From VRUE01 sp963812335 (GTDB lineage Bacteria; Actinomycetota; Thermoleophilia; Solirubrobacterales; 70-9), in contig CAWEUU010000010.1 in assembly GCA_963812335.1 (NCBI GenBank), positions 1 through 64,000 on the forward strand: a stretch of 64,000 bases of DNA. Reading direction: 5' to 3'. Under the pieces are notes generated by a model. It had not been told where the DNA came from and searched no databases. It worked only from the letters and a program-made list of their open reading frames with translations. The position numbers were made by a program, and so were the translations under genes. Each line of letters starts with the position of its first letter. Within the stretch, counting starts at the first letter, position 1. Shown here piece after piece: positions 45,908 to 54,521 of the stretch.

Positions 45908-46660
45908 CTATCGCCAAGTGACGATGCGGCGCTCTGCGAGGGCCAGCAGCGCGAACATCGTCAGGGCGATCGCGGCGAGGACTGCGGCCGCGGCGAACAG
46001 CCGCGCCGTTTCCAGGCGGGCGCTGTCTTCGCGGATCAGCACTCCGAGCCCCGAGTCGGCGCCGACCCACTCGCCGAAGATCGCCGCGATCGGGGCGTAG
46101 GTCGCGGCGATCCTGGCGCCGCTGAAGACGAAAGGGAGCGAGGTCGGCGCTTCGACCCGCCAGAGGATCTGCCGGCGCGAGGCGTCGAGGCTGCGCATCA
46201 TCTTGCCCGCCTCGGGGTCGACCGAGCGCAGGCCGTCGGCCGCGTTGACGGCGATCGGGAAGAAGCAGATCAGGGCCACGATCACCAGCTTGGGGCCGAT
46301 GCCGAAGCCGAACCAGACGATCAGGACCGGCGCGAGGACGAGGATCGGCACGGCCTGCGAGCCGACCATCAGCGGGTAGAAGATGCGCCGCAGCGTTTCG
46401 GAGAGGCGCAGGATCACGGCAAAAGCCAGCCCGGCCGCGAGGCCGATCAGGAAGCCGAGCACGATCTCGCGCAGCGTCACCCAGGCGTTTTCGGCGAGCA
46501 GCGACCGGCTCTCCCACAGCGCCTTGGCGATTTCGGCAGGGGAGGGTACGAGGAACGGTTCGAGCCCGAGCAGGTCGGCGAGCGCCCCGCTCGAGGCGGC
46601 GAGCTGCCAGATCCCGATCAGCGCCGCCAATGCGAGCATGGGAAGCAGCCAGCGACTCAT
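45908..46660 (-). CDS. ABC transporter permease (NMT1/SsuC-type importer)
   Basis: 250 residues, six helices. Seen: LLPMLALAALIGIWQLAASS, FLIGLAAGLAFAVILRLSET, the EAA loop around MMRSLDASRRQILWRVEAPT, and VALICFFPIAVNAADGL. It is 9 bp from the substrate-binding protein gene and 58 bp after the ATPase, with a strong hairpin in that gap. Ribosome site GGGGGG precedes the ATG at 46660. Confidence 0.9.
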   Translation of the reverse strand: MSRWLLPMLALAALIGIWQLAASSGALADLLGLEPFLVPSPAEIAKALWESRSLLAENAWVTLREIVLGFLIGLAAGLAFAVILRLSETLRRIFYPLMVGSQAVPILVLAPVLIVWFGFGIGPKLVIVALICFFPIAVNAADGLRSVDPEAGKMMRSLDASRRQILWRVEAPTSLPFVFSGARIAATYAPIAAIFGEWVGADSGLGVLIREDSARLETARLFAAAAVLAAIALTMFALLALAERRIVTWR

Positions 46661-46675
46661 GCGCCTGACCCCCCT

Positions 46676-46710
46676 GGCGAGTTAGTCGCAATATGTGCGG
46701 CCAACTCGCC
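46676..46710. promoter_or_regulatory. Intercistronic hairpin between ATPase and permease genes
   Basis: GGCGAGTT / AACTCGCC (8 bp) plus GTCGCA / TGCGGC (5 pairs and one G-U) with one mismatch, ATATG loop. It follows the ATPase stop by 8 nt. It may trim or stabilise the transcript so that subunits are made in different amounts. Confidence 0.5.
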
Positions 46711-46718
46711 ACGCAGCC

Positions 46719-47468
46719 TCACTGCGACCCCCTGTGCAGGGCGGCCATCGCACGCTCGCGGACGGCGACGAAGGCCGGGTCGGTGACGGCGGCGTCGCGA
46801 TCGGCGGCGCGCGGCGCCGGCGCGCCCAGCTGCTCGACCACCCGCGCCGGGCGGGCGGAGAGGACTACGACGCGGTCGGCGAGGTAGAGCGCCTCCTCGA
46901 CGTCGTGGCTGACAAGCACGACCGTGCGCGGGTCGGCGGCCAGCGCACGGGCGAGCCAGCCCTGCATCTCCGCGCGGGTGATCGCGTCCAGCGAGGCGAA
47001 GGGCTCGTCCAGTGCCAGCAGCGGCTTGCCGGCGACGAGTGTGCGCAGGAAGGCGACCCGCTGGCGCATGCCGCCGGAGAGCTCCGCCGGGCGGGCGCGC
47101 TCGAAGCCGGCCAGGCCGAACTGCTCGAACAGCCGCCCAGCCTCGGCCCGGGCGGCGCCGCGGCCAACGCCGCGGTTGCGCAGCGCCAACGCCGCGTTGT
47201 CAATCGCCGCCAGCCAGGGCAGCAGCATGTCGCGCTGTGGCATGAAGGCGCAGCGGGCGAGGCGCTCGGCGGGCGCCCGGGCGCCGTCGACCTCAATCTC
47301 GCCGGCGCCCGGCTGCTGCAGCCCGGCGATCAGCTCGAGCAGGGTCGACTTGCCGCACCCCGAAGGACCGACCAGGCCGAGCACACCGTGTGCCGGCAGG
47401 TCGAGGTCGAGGCGGGCGATCGCCTCCAGCTCGCCGTAGGAATGAGAGATGGCGCGGACGGAGACCAC
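46719..47468 (-). CDS. ABC transporter ATPase (nitrate/sulfonate/HMP type)
   Basis: 249 residues; VRAISHSYGELEAIARLDLD, Walker A GLVGPSGCGKSTLLELIAGL, Q-loop FMPQRDMLLPWL, signature AELSGGMRQRVAFLRTLVAG, Walker B LLALDEPFASLDA, H-loop VLVSHDVEEALYLADRV. First gene of the importer operon; GTG start at 47468. Divergent from the TauE/SafE gene, 77 bp away. Confidence 0.92.
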   Translation of the reverse strand: MVSVRAISHSYGELEAIARLDLDLPAHGVLGLVGPSGCGKSTLLELIAGLQQPGAGEIEVDGARAPAERLARCAFMPQRDMLLPWLAAIDNAALALRNRGVGRGAARAEAGRLFEQFGLAGFERARPAELSGGMRQRVAFLRTLVAGKPLLALDEPFASLDAITRAEMQGWLARALAADPRTVVLVSHDVEEALYLADRVVVLSARPARVVEQLGAPAPRAADRDAAVTDPAFVAVRERAMAALHRGSQ

Positions 47469-47492
47469 CGCTGGTATCCTGCCGCACTCGTT

Positions 47493-47509
47493 CCTTCTGA
47501 CTTAGAAGG
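47493..47509. promoter_or_regulatory. Palindrome between importer and TauE/SafE genes
   Basis: CCTTCT-GACTT-AGAAGG, a perfect 6+5+6 palindrome midway between divergent starts. An Rrf2 regulator is encoded after the TauE/SafE gene, so it may be its operator; this is inference. Confidence 0.4.
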
Positions 47510-47545
47510 TCAAGAAAGTCGTAAACCACCCGGGCGAATTCCCCA

Positions 47546-48493
47546 ATGGACCCAGCGATCATCCTTTTCGGCTTCGGCATCGGCGCAATGGTCGGCATGA
47601 CCGGCATGGGCGGCGGCACCCTGATGACGCCGCTGCTGATCCTGCTCTTCGGGGTCAAGCCGGTGACCGCGATCGGCACCGACATCTTCTACGCCGCGGT
47701 GACCAAGACCGTCGGCGGCTGGCGTCACCTGAAGATGGGCACCGTCAACATGAGCCTGGCGCTGTGGCTGGCCGCGGGCAGCGTGCCGGCCTCGGTGGCC
47801 GGCGTCTGGGCGATCTCGATCCTGCAGAGCAGGATCGGCGAAGAGAAGCTCGATTCAGTCGTCTACGCGCTGCTCGGCGGCACCCTGCTGATGGTCGGCT
47901 TCATCACCCTGGCGCGGGCGCTGATCCTCAGCAACCTGGTCGAGGAGCGCGAGGATTTCGAGATCAAGCGCCGCCACAAGATCGCCGCGGTGGCGATCGG
48001 GGCCACCACCGGCTTCGTCATCGGCATCACCTCGGCAGGCTCGGGCACCGTTATCGCGATTCTGCTGATCTCGGTCTTCCGCCTGGCGCCGCGCAAGGTC
48101 GTCGGCACCGACGTATTCCACGCCGCGATCCTGCTCTGGGCCGCCGGAATAGCCCACTGGGTCGGCGGCAACGTCGACTTCGTCCTCGCCGGCAATATCC
48201 TGCTCGGCTCGATTCCGGGCGTGATCGTCGGCTCGCACTTCGCCGCGCGGGCACCGGTCGGCTTCCTGCGCACCGCGCTCGGCGTCGTCCTCATTGCCTC
48301 GGGGATCATCACCGTGCAGAAGGGCGATCCCCTCGTCTGGCCGATCGCCGCCGCGGTCGCCGGTGTCGGCCTCGGCCTGCTGATCTGGTTCCCGCGCTGG
48401 TGGGGCAGGCGTCGGGCCGAACGCGAAGCGACGGAAGGCGAGGGCCCGCCGCACGACCGCTCTGACGAGCTGGCACTGGAGGAGATCGGATGA
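47546..48493 (+). CDS. TauE/SafE (TSUP) family membrane permease
   Basis: 315 residues, eight to nine helices, two repeats with GFGIGAMVGMTGMGGGTLMT and AIGATTGFVIGITSAGSGTV, each with the family glycine-rich motif, plus GVKPVTAIGTDIFYAAVTK and APRKVVGTDVFHAAILL. Members export sulfite, sulfoacetate or similar anions. The nearby nitrate/sulfonate-like importer and Rrf2 regulator suggest sulfur chemistry, but this is context only. Ends 22 bp before the Rrf2 gene. Confidence 0.88.
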   Translation: MDPAIILFGFGIGAMVGMTGMGGGTLMTPLLILLFGVKPVTAIGTDIFYAAVTKTVGGWRHLKMGTVNMSLALWLAAGSVPASVAGVWAISILQSRIGEEKLDSVVYALLGGTLLMVGFITLARALILSNLVEEREDFEIKRRHKIAAVAIGATTGFVIGITSAGSGTVIAILLISVFRLAPRKVVGTDVFHAAILLWAAGIAHWVGGNVDFVLAGNILLGSIPGVIVGSHFAARAPVGFLRTALGVVLIASGIITVQKGDPLVWPIAAAVAGVGLGLLIWFPRWWGRRRAEREATEGEGPPHDRSDELALEEIG

Positions 48494-48515
48494 GGGTGGG
48501 GGGTACGCTCCTCTC

Positions 48516-48971
48516 ATGAGGGTCTCCGCCAAGGCTGACTACGCTGTTCGGGCCGCCGCGGAGTTGGCGGCCGAGAAAGACGGGCCGATCAAGGGGGAGC
48601 GGCTGGCGGAGCTGCAGGACATTCCCCTCCAGTTTCTCGAGCACATTCTCTTGGAGTTGAAGCATCACGGGATCGTGCGGGCGCGGCGCGGGGCCAAGGG
48701 CGGCTACTGGCTCGCCAAGCCCGCCGACGCGGTGACGATCGCCGACGTCGTCCGCGCGGTCGAGGGCCCGATCGCGCACGTCCAGTCGGCGCCGCCGGAG
48801 TCGATCGAGTACCGCGGCCACGCCGAGCACCTGCAGGAGGTCTGGATTGCCGTCCGCGCCAACCTCCGCGCGGTGCTCGAGCACGTCACCCTGGCCGAAC
48901 TCGTCAGCGGCGACCTGCCGCCGGTGGTCGCCGAGCTGTCCGGCTCCGCCGACGCCTGGGCTCCGCGCTGA
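48516..48971 (+). CDS. Rrf2-family transcriptional regulator
   Basis: 151 residues: MRVSAKADYAVRAAAELAAE, HTH and wing LQDIPLQFLEHILLELKHHG, VRARRGAKGGYWLAKPADAV, TIADVVRAVEGPI. No cysteines in the domain where IscR/NsrR bind an Fe-S cluster, so it must sense its signal another way. ATG has TACGCT 6 nt upstream (leaderless). Followed by a bidirectional hairpin. Confidence 0.9.
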   Translation: MRVSAKADYAVRAAAELAAEKDGPIKGERLAELQDIPLQFLEHILLELKHHGIVRARRGAKGGYWLAKPADAVTIADVVRAVEGPIAHVQSAPPESIEYRGHAEHLQEVWIAVRANLRAVLEHVTLAELVSGDLPPVVAELSGSADAWAPR

Positions 48972-48987
48972 GGGCGTCCCAACCGCT

Positions 48988-49030
48988 CCGGTGTGCCTTT
49001 CCCGCATCGGGACCGGGAAAGGCACACGGA
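48988..49030. terminator. Bidirectional hairpin, E-type palindrome
   Basis: GTGTGCCTTTCCCG (48991-49004) / CGGGAAAGGCACAC (49014-49027), 14 bp perfect, loop 9 nt. Between convergent Rrf2 and DUF4389 genes. It shares CCGGTGTGCCTTT with the hairpin at 60615-60663, while the inner four pairs differ (CCCG/CGGG against TGTG/CACA). Confidence 0.7.
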
Positions 49031-49040
49031 AGCCGGCGCG

Positions 49041-49712
49041 TCAGGGCTTTAGTCGGAACGGCGGGTACTGGTCGGTGACCAGGGTGAAGGCGTAGCCGGC
49101 GACGCGGTTGTGCCAGCGGGTCACGCCTTCGACGTAGGTGAAGATGCCACGCGGGTAACGGCCGGTGAAGAGGATCGCGAACCAGGCCCCGATCACGGCG
49201 AAGAAGACGCCGATGCCGAGGAAGAAGAGCACGACGTAGTGGGGGATTGCCAGGAACCACTTGACCAGCGGCATCCCACGCTGCAGGCCCTGGGTCGACG
49301 GCTGCGGGTACTCGAGCCTGACCGCCTGCTGCTCGTCGGTCGAGGGGTAGCTGTCGTCCATCAGCGCGAAGTAGATCCCGATCCGGTTGAGGAAGCGCAT
49401 CAGCTCCAGGTTCCAGTCCAGCCACCAGCCCGGGTATTTCTTGCGGAAGAGCAGCATCAGAACCAGCGGCACGAAGACGAGGCTGCCCATCGAGATCCCG
49501 GCTTCGTAGCCGTTGCTGGCCAGCTCCGAGCCCGGCAGCAGGCCGGCGATGATCAGGATCGGGATCACCGTGAAGATGCGGAAGAACGTGGTGAGCCGGT
49601 TGAGCTCTCGCTCCGGGTACTCGACCGAGAAGGTGACCGGGTAGCCGCTCGGCGGCGGCGTGGTCGCCGACGGTGGCGGCGGCGACGGTGGTGGCGTGCT
49701 GCTCATCTCCAT
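49041..49712 (-). CDS. DUF4389 membrane protein
   Basis: 223 residues. Proline-rich N-terminus, then FSVEYPERELNRLTTFFRIF and three to four hydrophobic segments (VIPILIIAGLLP, LVFVPLVLMLLF, AIPHYVVLFFLGIGVFFAVI), VRLEYPQPSTQGLQRGMPLV and WHNRVAGYAFTLVTDQYPPF at the end, the family pattern. Function unknown. Ribosome site GGGGAG precedes the ATG at 49712; a second ATG lies two codons later. Confidence 0.8.
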   Translation of the reverse strand: MEMSSTPPPSPPPPSATTPPPSGYPVTFSVEYPERELNRLTTFFRIFTVIPILIIAGLLPGSELASNGYEAGISMGSLVFVPLVLMLLFRKKYPGWWLDWNLELMRFLNRIGIYFALMDDSYPSTDEQQAVRLEYPQPSTQGLQRGMPLVKWFLAIPHYVVLFFLGIGVFFAVIGAWFAILFTGRYPRGIFTYVEGVTRWHNRVAGYAFTLVTDQYPPFRLKP

Positions 49713-49801
49713 GCTGACTCCCCTTTCGCGCGAATTGTGACGATGACCCGGTCAGGCTAAGCGCTGCATGGGACGCCTTCTCGTCCTCGTTCCAGCTGCC
49801 C

Positions 49802-51211
49802 TCACTCCGCCGCCGGGACGCCGCCGGCGACGACGTTGACGAAGTTCTCCAGGTGGCGGGTGGTCCAGCACTCGAAGGCGCCGTCGCAGTGGCGCTCGTA
49901 GGCGGCCATCACCGAGTCGCCGTAGTTCCAGTAGAGGCGCGGCTCGGGGTTGAGCCAGAAGAGGCGGCCGGCGCGTTCGGCGACCTGGGCGAAGACCTCG
50001 GCGTGGGGCTCGCGGCCGTTGGTGCGGGCGTCGCCGAGCACGATCACGGTCGAGCGCGGGTCGAGCTCGTCGGAGATCTCGCCGAGGAACTCGAGCCAGA
50101 CGCGGCCGTAGTCGGTGTAGCCGGAGACGTCGGCGACGCCGCCCTCGCTGGAGATGCGGCGGGCGATCTCGCGGAAGTCGCGCTCGTGCTCGAAGACCTC
50201 GGTCACCTCGCTGATCCGCTCGATGAAGACGAAGCTGCGCAGTTTGCGGAACGAGTCGTGCAGGGCGTGCAGGACGGAGAGGAAGAAGACGCTGGCCGAG
50301 GTGACGCTGGTCGAGACGTCGCAGAGCACGTAAATCTCCGGCCGCCGCGGCCGCTTCGGCCGGTAGCGCAGATGCATCGGCACGCCTCCGGTCTCCAGCG
50401 AGGCACGCATCGTGCGGCGCACGTCGACCGCCTGCGCCTGCTTGCGGCCGCGCTGCTCGTGGCCGAGCGTCGCCAGCCGCCGCTTCATCTGCGAGACGGC
50501 CCTGTGGACGGCCGCCAGATCCTGGGTGGGGCTGGTCGGCAGCGCCCGGTCGAGCTCGGCCAGCGGCCGCGAGGGGGGAAGCGTTTCGGTGCGCTCGATC
50601 AGGTCGCGTTCGAGCTCACGCCGCAGGTGGCGCTCGAAGCGGTTGAGCTGCTCGCGCTCGATCGGTGGCCGCTCGGCGGCGCCGTCGGTCGCCGCTCCCT
50701 GCGGCTGCGTCCCGGCGGAGAGCTCGAGCGTGCGGCGGATCCGCTGCACGTCGACGCCGACCACACCCGAGCCCTCGCCCTCGCGGCCGAAGGCGGCGAT
50801 CGCCAGCCGCGCCAGGTCGCGCATCGCGCCGTCGTCACCGGCGACGATCGCCTCCCGGATCTGCTCGCGCAGCTCGTCGATGTCAAGCCGGTCGGCCCCC
50901 TCCTGGCGCTCGCCCTGCTCGGAGACCTCGCGCTCGATCGCCTCCGCCTCGGCGGCGCGGAAGAACCAGCGCTCGAAGAGCAGCTCGAACAGGCGGCGAT
51001 CCTCCTGGGACTTGGCGATCGTCGCCGCCAGCGCCTCGCGGAAGTCATCGCGCGACTCCCAGGGGACCTGCTCGAGCGCCGCGAAGGCGTCGAGGATCTC
51101 CGAGGTGCCGACCGCGACGCCCTCGCCGCGCAGCTCCTCGCAGAAGCCGAGTAGCTTCGCCGCAAGCCCGGGCGGGCCGGTCTCAGCCCTGAGGCCGTAC
51201 GGACTCGGCAA
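49802..51211 (-). CDS. VWA-domain (CoxE-like) protein
   Basis: 469 residues. N-terminal helical part (LLGFCEELRGEGVAVGTSEI), central charged part, C-terminal von Willebrand A domain with an incomplete MIDAS motif DVSTSVTSAS and later VIVLGDARTN. It pairs with the adjacent MoxR ATPase, as CoxE with CoxD; such pairs insert metals or remodel protein complexes. TTG 51211 overlaps the MoxR gene by 29 nt. Possible target not in the window. Confidence 0.85.
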   Translation of the reverse strand: MPSPYGLRAETGPPGLAAKLLGFCEELRGEGVAVGTSEILDAFAALEQVPWESRDDFREALAATIAKSQEDRRLFELLFERWFFRAAEAEAIEREVSEQGERQEGADRLDIDELREQIREAIVAGDDGAMRDLARLAIAAFGREGEGSGVVGVDVQRIRRTLELSAGTQPQGAATDGAAERPPIEREQLNRFERHLRRELERDLIERTETLPPSRPLAELDRALPTSPTQDLAAVHRAVSQMKRRLATLGHEQRGRKQAQAVDVRRTMRASLETGGVPMHLRYRPKRPRRPEIYVLCDVSTSVTSASVFFLSVLHALHDSFRKLRSFVFIERISEVTEVFEHERDFREIARRISSEGGVADVSGYTDYGRVWLEFLGEISDELDPRSTVIVLGDARTNGREPHAEVFAQVAERAGRLFWLNPEPRLYWNYGDSVMAAYERHCDGAFECWTTRHLENFVNVVAGGVPAAE

Positions 51212-52076
51212 GCTTCATCCCCACCCGTTCGGCGACGAGGTCGATGTCGGTGCGGTGCTTGACGATGATCGACATCGACTGTTCGAAGGTGCCGCGGTCG
51301 ATGTCCTCGGCGCCCATCAGCAGCAGCGTCCGCGCCCAGTCGATCGTCTCCGCGATCGAGGGTGGCTTCTTCAGGTCCAGGGCGCGCACCATCCGCACCA
51401 CCTCGACCAGGCGCCGGGTCAGAGTCTCCGGCAGGTCGGGCGCGTGCAGGTGGACGATCTCCATCTCGCGCTCCAGCTCCGGGTAGTCGAGCCAGAGGTA
51501 GAGGCAGCGCCGCTTCAGCGCCTCGGTCAGCTCGCGCGAGTTGTTCGAGGTGAGTACCACGATCGGCATCGAGCTGGCCGAGACCTGACCCAGCTCGGGG
51601 ATCGTGATCTGGAAGTCGGAGAGCAGCTCGAGCAGCATCGCCTCGAACTCCTGGTCGGTCTTGTCGATCTCGTCGATCAGCAGGACGACCGGCTCGGCGC
51701 TGGCGATCGCCTGCATCAGCGGGCGCTCGAGCAGGAACTCCTCGCTGAAGATGTCTCCATGCACGTCCTCCCAGCCGTCCTCGCCGCCGGCCTGGATCCG
51801 CAGCAGCTGCTTGCGGTAGTTCCACTCGTACAGCGCCTTGGCCTCGTCGAGGCCCTCGTAGCACTGCAGGCGGATCAGCTCGCGGCCGCTGGCGCGCGAG
51901 AGCGCCTTGGCCAGCTCGGTCTTGCCGACCCCTGCCGGGCCCTCGACCAGGATCGGCTTGCCCAGCCGCTGGGCGAGGAAGGAGACCAGCGCCGCCGACT
52001 CGTCGGCGAGGTAGCTTGCGTCGGCGAGCGCCTGCTTGGTCTCGGCCACCGAGGAGGGAGTCTGCGCGTCGGGCAT
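51183..52076 (-). CDS. MoxR-family AAA+ ATPase (CoxD-like)
   Basis: 297 residues. Walker A LVEGPAGVGKTELAKALSRA, Walker B VVLLIDEIDKTDQEFEAMLL, sensor 1 PIVVLTSNNSRELTEALKRR, and LPETLTRRLVEVVRMVRALD in the lid. Works with the downstream VWA protein as a chaperone-like pair. ATG 52076 has TATCAT 7 nt upstream (leaderless). Confidence 0.92.
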   Translation of the reverse strand: MPDAQTPSSVAETKQALADASYLADESAALVSFLAQRLGKPILVEGPAGVGKTELAKALSRASGRELIRLQCYEGLDEAKALYEWNYRKQLLRIQAGGEDGWEDVHGDIFSEEFLLERPLMQAIASAEPVVLLIDEIDKTDQEFEAMLLELLSDFQITIPELGQVSASSMPIVVLTSNNSRELTEALKRRCLYLWLDYPELEREMEIVHLHAPDLPETLTRRLVEVVRMVRALDLKKPPSIAETIDWARTLLLMGAEDIDRGTFEQSMSIIVKHRTDIDLVAERVGMKLAESVRPQG

Positions 52077-52083
52077 CCCGGCG

Positions 52084-52091
52084 ATGATAAT
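52084..52091. promoter_or_regulatory. Overlapping divergent -10 hexamers before moxR and the small membrane protein
   Basis: Minus-strand TATCAT (52084-52089) is 7 nt from the MoxR ATG; plus-strand GATAAT (52086-52091) is 8 nt from the GTG at 52100. They share four base pairs in a 23-bp gap. Confidence 0.45.
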
Positions 52092-52099
52092 CCGCCGCA

Positions 52100-52321
52100 G
52101 TGCCCGACCTCGCCCTCTCCCTCGCCGCGCTGCTCCCGCACAGCGCCGGCCCCTATATCGCCCTGGTGCTGATCGGCTTTGCGGTCGGCATCCTCGGCCA
52201 CCTCAGCGGCCTGCGCTGGCTGGTTGCCTCGGGCATCGTCCTGATCTTCCTCGGCGCCTTCCTCTTTCCGCTCGCGCTCAACCTGACCGAGTCGACCCCC
52301 CCGCAGCTGAAAAACCGCTGA
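52100..52321 (+). CDS. Small two-helix membrane protein
   Basis: 73 residues, GTG start. Two hydrophobic segments: YIALVLIGFAVGILGHLSGL and LVASGIVLIFLGAFLFPLAL. No family recognised; small proteins of this shape are often subunits of larger membrane complexes. Confidence 0.55.
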   Translation: MPDLALSLAALLPHSAGPYIALVLIGFAVGILGHLSGLRWLVASGIVLIFLGAFLFPLALNLTESTPPQLKNR

Positions 52322-52353
52322 GGACCGTCGCTAGCCTTACGATTCACAGCCCG

Positions 52354-52392
52354 GTGGCGCCCTTTTCCCGGATAGCGGCAAAAAGGCGCCAC
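52354..52392. repeat. Hairpin in the leader of the 52.4-kb lipoprotein gene
   Basis: GTGGCGCC (52354-52361) / GGCGCCAC (52385-52392) with a TTTT/AAAA extension, 13 nt loop. CCGGTGGCGCCCTTTT resembles CCGGTGTGCCTTTT of the E-type hairpins. It may end the upstream transcript. Confidence 0.5.
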
Positions 52393-52419
52393 GTCCCCAC
52401 ACAAAGGAGACTCGCCGCC

Positions 52420-53460
52420 TTGAGCCGTCACCGCTTTCTTCCCGCCCTCGCAGCACTCGCCGCCCTGTTTGCGACGAGCCTGGCCCTGGCCGCCTGCGGC
52501 GGTGGCGACGACAAGGGCGGCGAGAGCCCGCAGGCCGTGCTCGACGAAGCGACACTCCAGGGGATCGAGAGCGGCAACATCGACCTCAGCCTCGGCCTCA
52601 AGGCGTCCGGCTCCGAAGGCGGCAAGATCGACATCAGCCTCTCCGGCCCCTTCCAGGCCGAAGGCCAGGGCAGCCTGCCGCAGCTCGAAATGGAGGCGAC
52701 GGCAAAGGGCGATTACAACGGCGAGAACGTCGACTTCGACGGCGGGATCGTGCTGCTTCCCAACAGCGCCTACGTCAACTACCAAGGGGTCGAGTACGAA
52801 GTCGACCCGACCACCTTCAGCTTCGTCGAACAGACGCTGAAACAGGCGCAGCGCGAAGGCGGGGCCGAAACCGGCGCGTCCGGTGCGGCGGCCTGCCAGG
52901 AAGAATTCGGCAAGCTCGACATCGCCGGGTTCTTCGTGGACGGCGCCAACGAAGGCAGCGCCGACGTCGACGGCACGAGCACGACCAAGGTCAGCGGCGA
53001 CCTCGATGTCTCGGGCGCGATCGACTCCGTGCTCGAAGTGGTCGAAAGCCAGGCCTGCCGCGCTCAGCTCGCGGCCGCCGGCCCGCTCCCCACCGAAGGC
53101 GAAATCGAAAGCGCCAAGGAGGAAGTCGACAGCTCGATCAAGAGCGCGAGCGCCGACGTCTACGTCGGCGACGACAACATCGTCCGCCGGCTCTCGCTGC
53201 GGCTGACGGTCGAACCGCAGCAGGGCGGCAGCGGCCCGAAGAGGATCGACGCCGAAATCGACCTGAAGCTGAGCGGGGTCAACGAGGAGCAGACGATTTC
53301 CGCACCCGGAGAGGCCAAGCCGCTGAGCGAGCTCTTCGTCAAGCTCGGCGTCAACCCGATCGAACTGCTCGGCCTGCTGCAGGGCGAAGGCGGCGACGAA
53401 GGGCTGGGCGAACTGTTCGAAGGGCTCGGCGTACCGGGCGTGCCCGGCAGCAAGGGCTGA
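52420..53460 (+). CDS. Secreted lipoprotein (LppX/LprG-like layout)
   Basis: 346 residues. Lipobox ALAAC after signal LPALAALAALFATSL; then a beta-rich domain rich in Asp/Gly/Ser with conserved-looking GGIVLLPNSAYVNYQGVEYE and IRRLSLRLTVEP-type strands (DDNIVRRLSLRLTVEPQQGG). The shape suggests a lipid-carrying lipoprotein of the LppX/LprAFG type, but sequence evidence is weak. TTG 52420 has AAAGGAGA 9 nt upstream. Codons use GAA more than neighbouring genes. Confidence 0.65.
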   Translation: MSRHRFLPALAALAALFATSLALAACGGGDDKGGESPQAVLDEATLQGIESGNIDLSLGLKASGSEGGKIDISLSGPFQAEGQGSLPQLEMEATAKGDYNGENVDFDGGIVLLPNSAYVNYQGVEYEVDPTTFSFVEQTLKQAQREGGAETGASGAAACQEEFGKLDIAGFFVDGANEGSADVDGTSTTKVSGDLDVSGAIDSVLEVVESQACRAQLAAAGPLPTEGEIESAKEEVDSSIKSASADVYVGDDNIVRRLSLRLTVEPQQGGSGPKRIDAEIDLKLSGVNEEQTISAPGEAKPLSELFVKLGVNPIELLGLLQGEGGDEGLGELFEGLGVPGVPGSKG

Positions 53461-53479
53461 GAGCGGGGAGCGCCGCCGC

Positions 53480-54481
53480 GTGAGCTTCCTGCTGCTGTTC
53501 GTCAGCTTCGCCGTCATCCTCGCCGGGGCGCTGCTCTTCACCAACGCGGTCGAGTGGATCGGCCACAAGCTGGAGCTGGGCGAAGGCGCGGTCGGCAGCA
53601 TCCTCGCCGCGGTCGGAACGGCGATGCCGGAGACGCTGATCGCGATCGTTGCCCTGATCGGGGCCAAGAAGGGCTCCGACCAGGTGGCGATCGGGGCGAT
53701 CGTCGGCGCCCCCTTCCTGCTCGGCACCCTGGCGATGGGCCTGGTCGGGCTCTTCGCCTATCTCTACCGCGACCGCCGGGCGCAGGGATTGAGGCTCAAC
53801 GCGCACGGGCCCACGCTGGAGCGCGACCTGCTCGCCTTCCTCTGCTTCTTCGCTCTCTCGCTGGCGCTGGCATGGGGGGCGCCGGAGTCGATCCGCTATC
53901 CGGTCGGCGTGCTCGCCCTGCTCGCCTACCCGGTCTACATCTGGCGCACTCTGCTCCACGGTGGCGAGGTGCAGGCGCACGGCAGCCTCGACCCGCTGGT
54001 CTTCGAGCGGCGACCCGAAAACCGCGGCAATCCGGCGCTGGTCTTCTGCGTGATCCAGCTGCTCGTCGGCCTCGGCGCGATGATCGGCGGCGCCCACCTC
54101 TTCGTCGAGGAGCTGCTGCACATCGCCGAGAGCCTCGGTATCGAGGCTGTCGTGCTGGCGCTGATCCTCGCGCCGCTGGCGACCGAGCTGCCGGAGAAGG
54201 TCAACAGCTTCTTCTGGGTGCGCGAGGGCAAGGACGCGCTCGCGCTCGGCAACATCACCGGTGCGATGGTCTTTCAGTCGACCATCCCCTTCGGCATCGG
54301 CCTGCTCTTCACCGACTGGGAGCTGAGCGGCAACGCGGCGCTCTCGATCGTTCTCGGGCTCGCCGGCGGCTTCCTCGCCTACGAGATGCTGCACCGCCGC
54401 GACCGCTTCGCCCTCCCCGCGGTGCTCGCCTGGTTCGCCCTCTACAGCGCCTTCATCGTCGTCGTCGCCGTCGGCGCCTGA
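53480..54481 (+). CDS. Sodium/calcium exchanger family protein (CaCA)
   Basis: 333 residues, ten helices in two repeats. Alpha-1: LAAVGTAMPETLIAIVALIG; alpha-2: LAPLATELPEKVNSFFWVRE with GNITGAMVFQSTIPFGIG. The cation-site acidic and polar residues are present (PET, PEK). Likely a cation/proton or cation/sodium antiporter. GTG start at 53480. Confidence 0.9.
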   Translation: MSFLLLFVSFAVILAGALLFTNAVEWIGHKLELGEGAVGSILAAVGTAMPETLIAIVALIGAKKGSDQVAIGAIVGAPFLLGTLAMGLVGLFAYLYRDRRAQGLRLNAHGPTLERDLLAFLCFFALSLALAWGAPESIRYPVGVLALLAYPVYIWRTLLHGGEVQAHGSLDPLVFERRPENRGNPALVFCVIQLLVGLGAMIGGAHLFVEELLHIAESLGIEAVVLALILAPLATELPEKVNSFFWVREGKDALALGNITGAMVFQSTIPFGIGLLFTDWELSGNAALSIVLGLAGGFLAYEMLHRRDRFALPAVLAWFALYSAFIVVVAVGA

Positions 54482-54521
54482 GCCGGCCCTGCTCCGCCCG
54501 CGCGGCCGCTAGCCTCAACTC

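Noticed and set aside
47469..47545. TPP riboswitch for the NMT1/THI5-like importer
   Set aside because: The gap is 77 bp and has no CUGAGA-type thi-box; only a short palindrome is seen.
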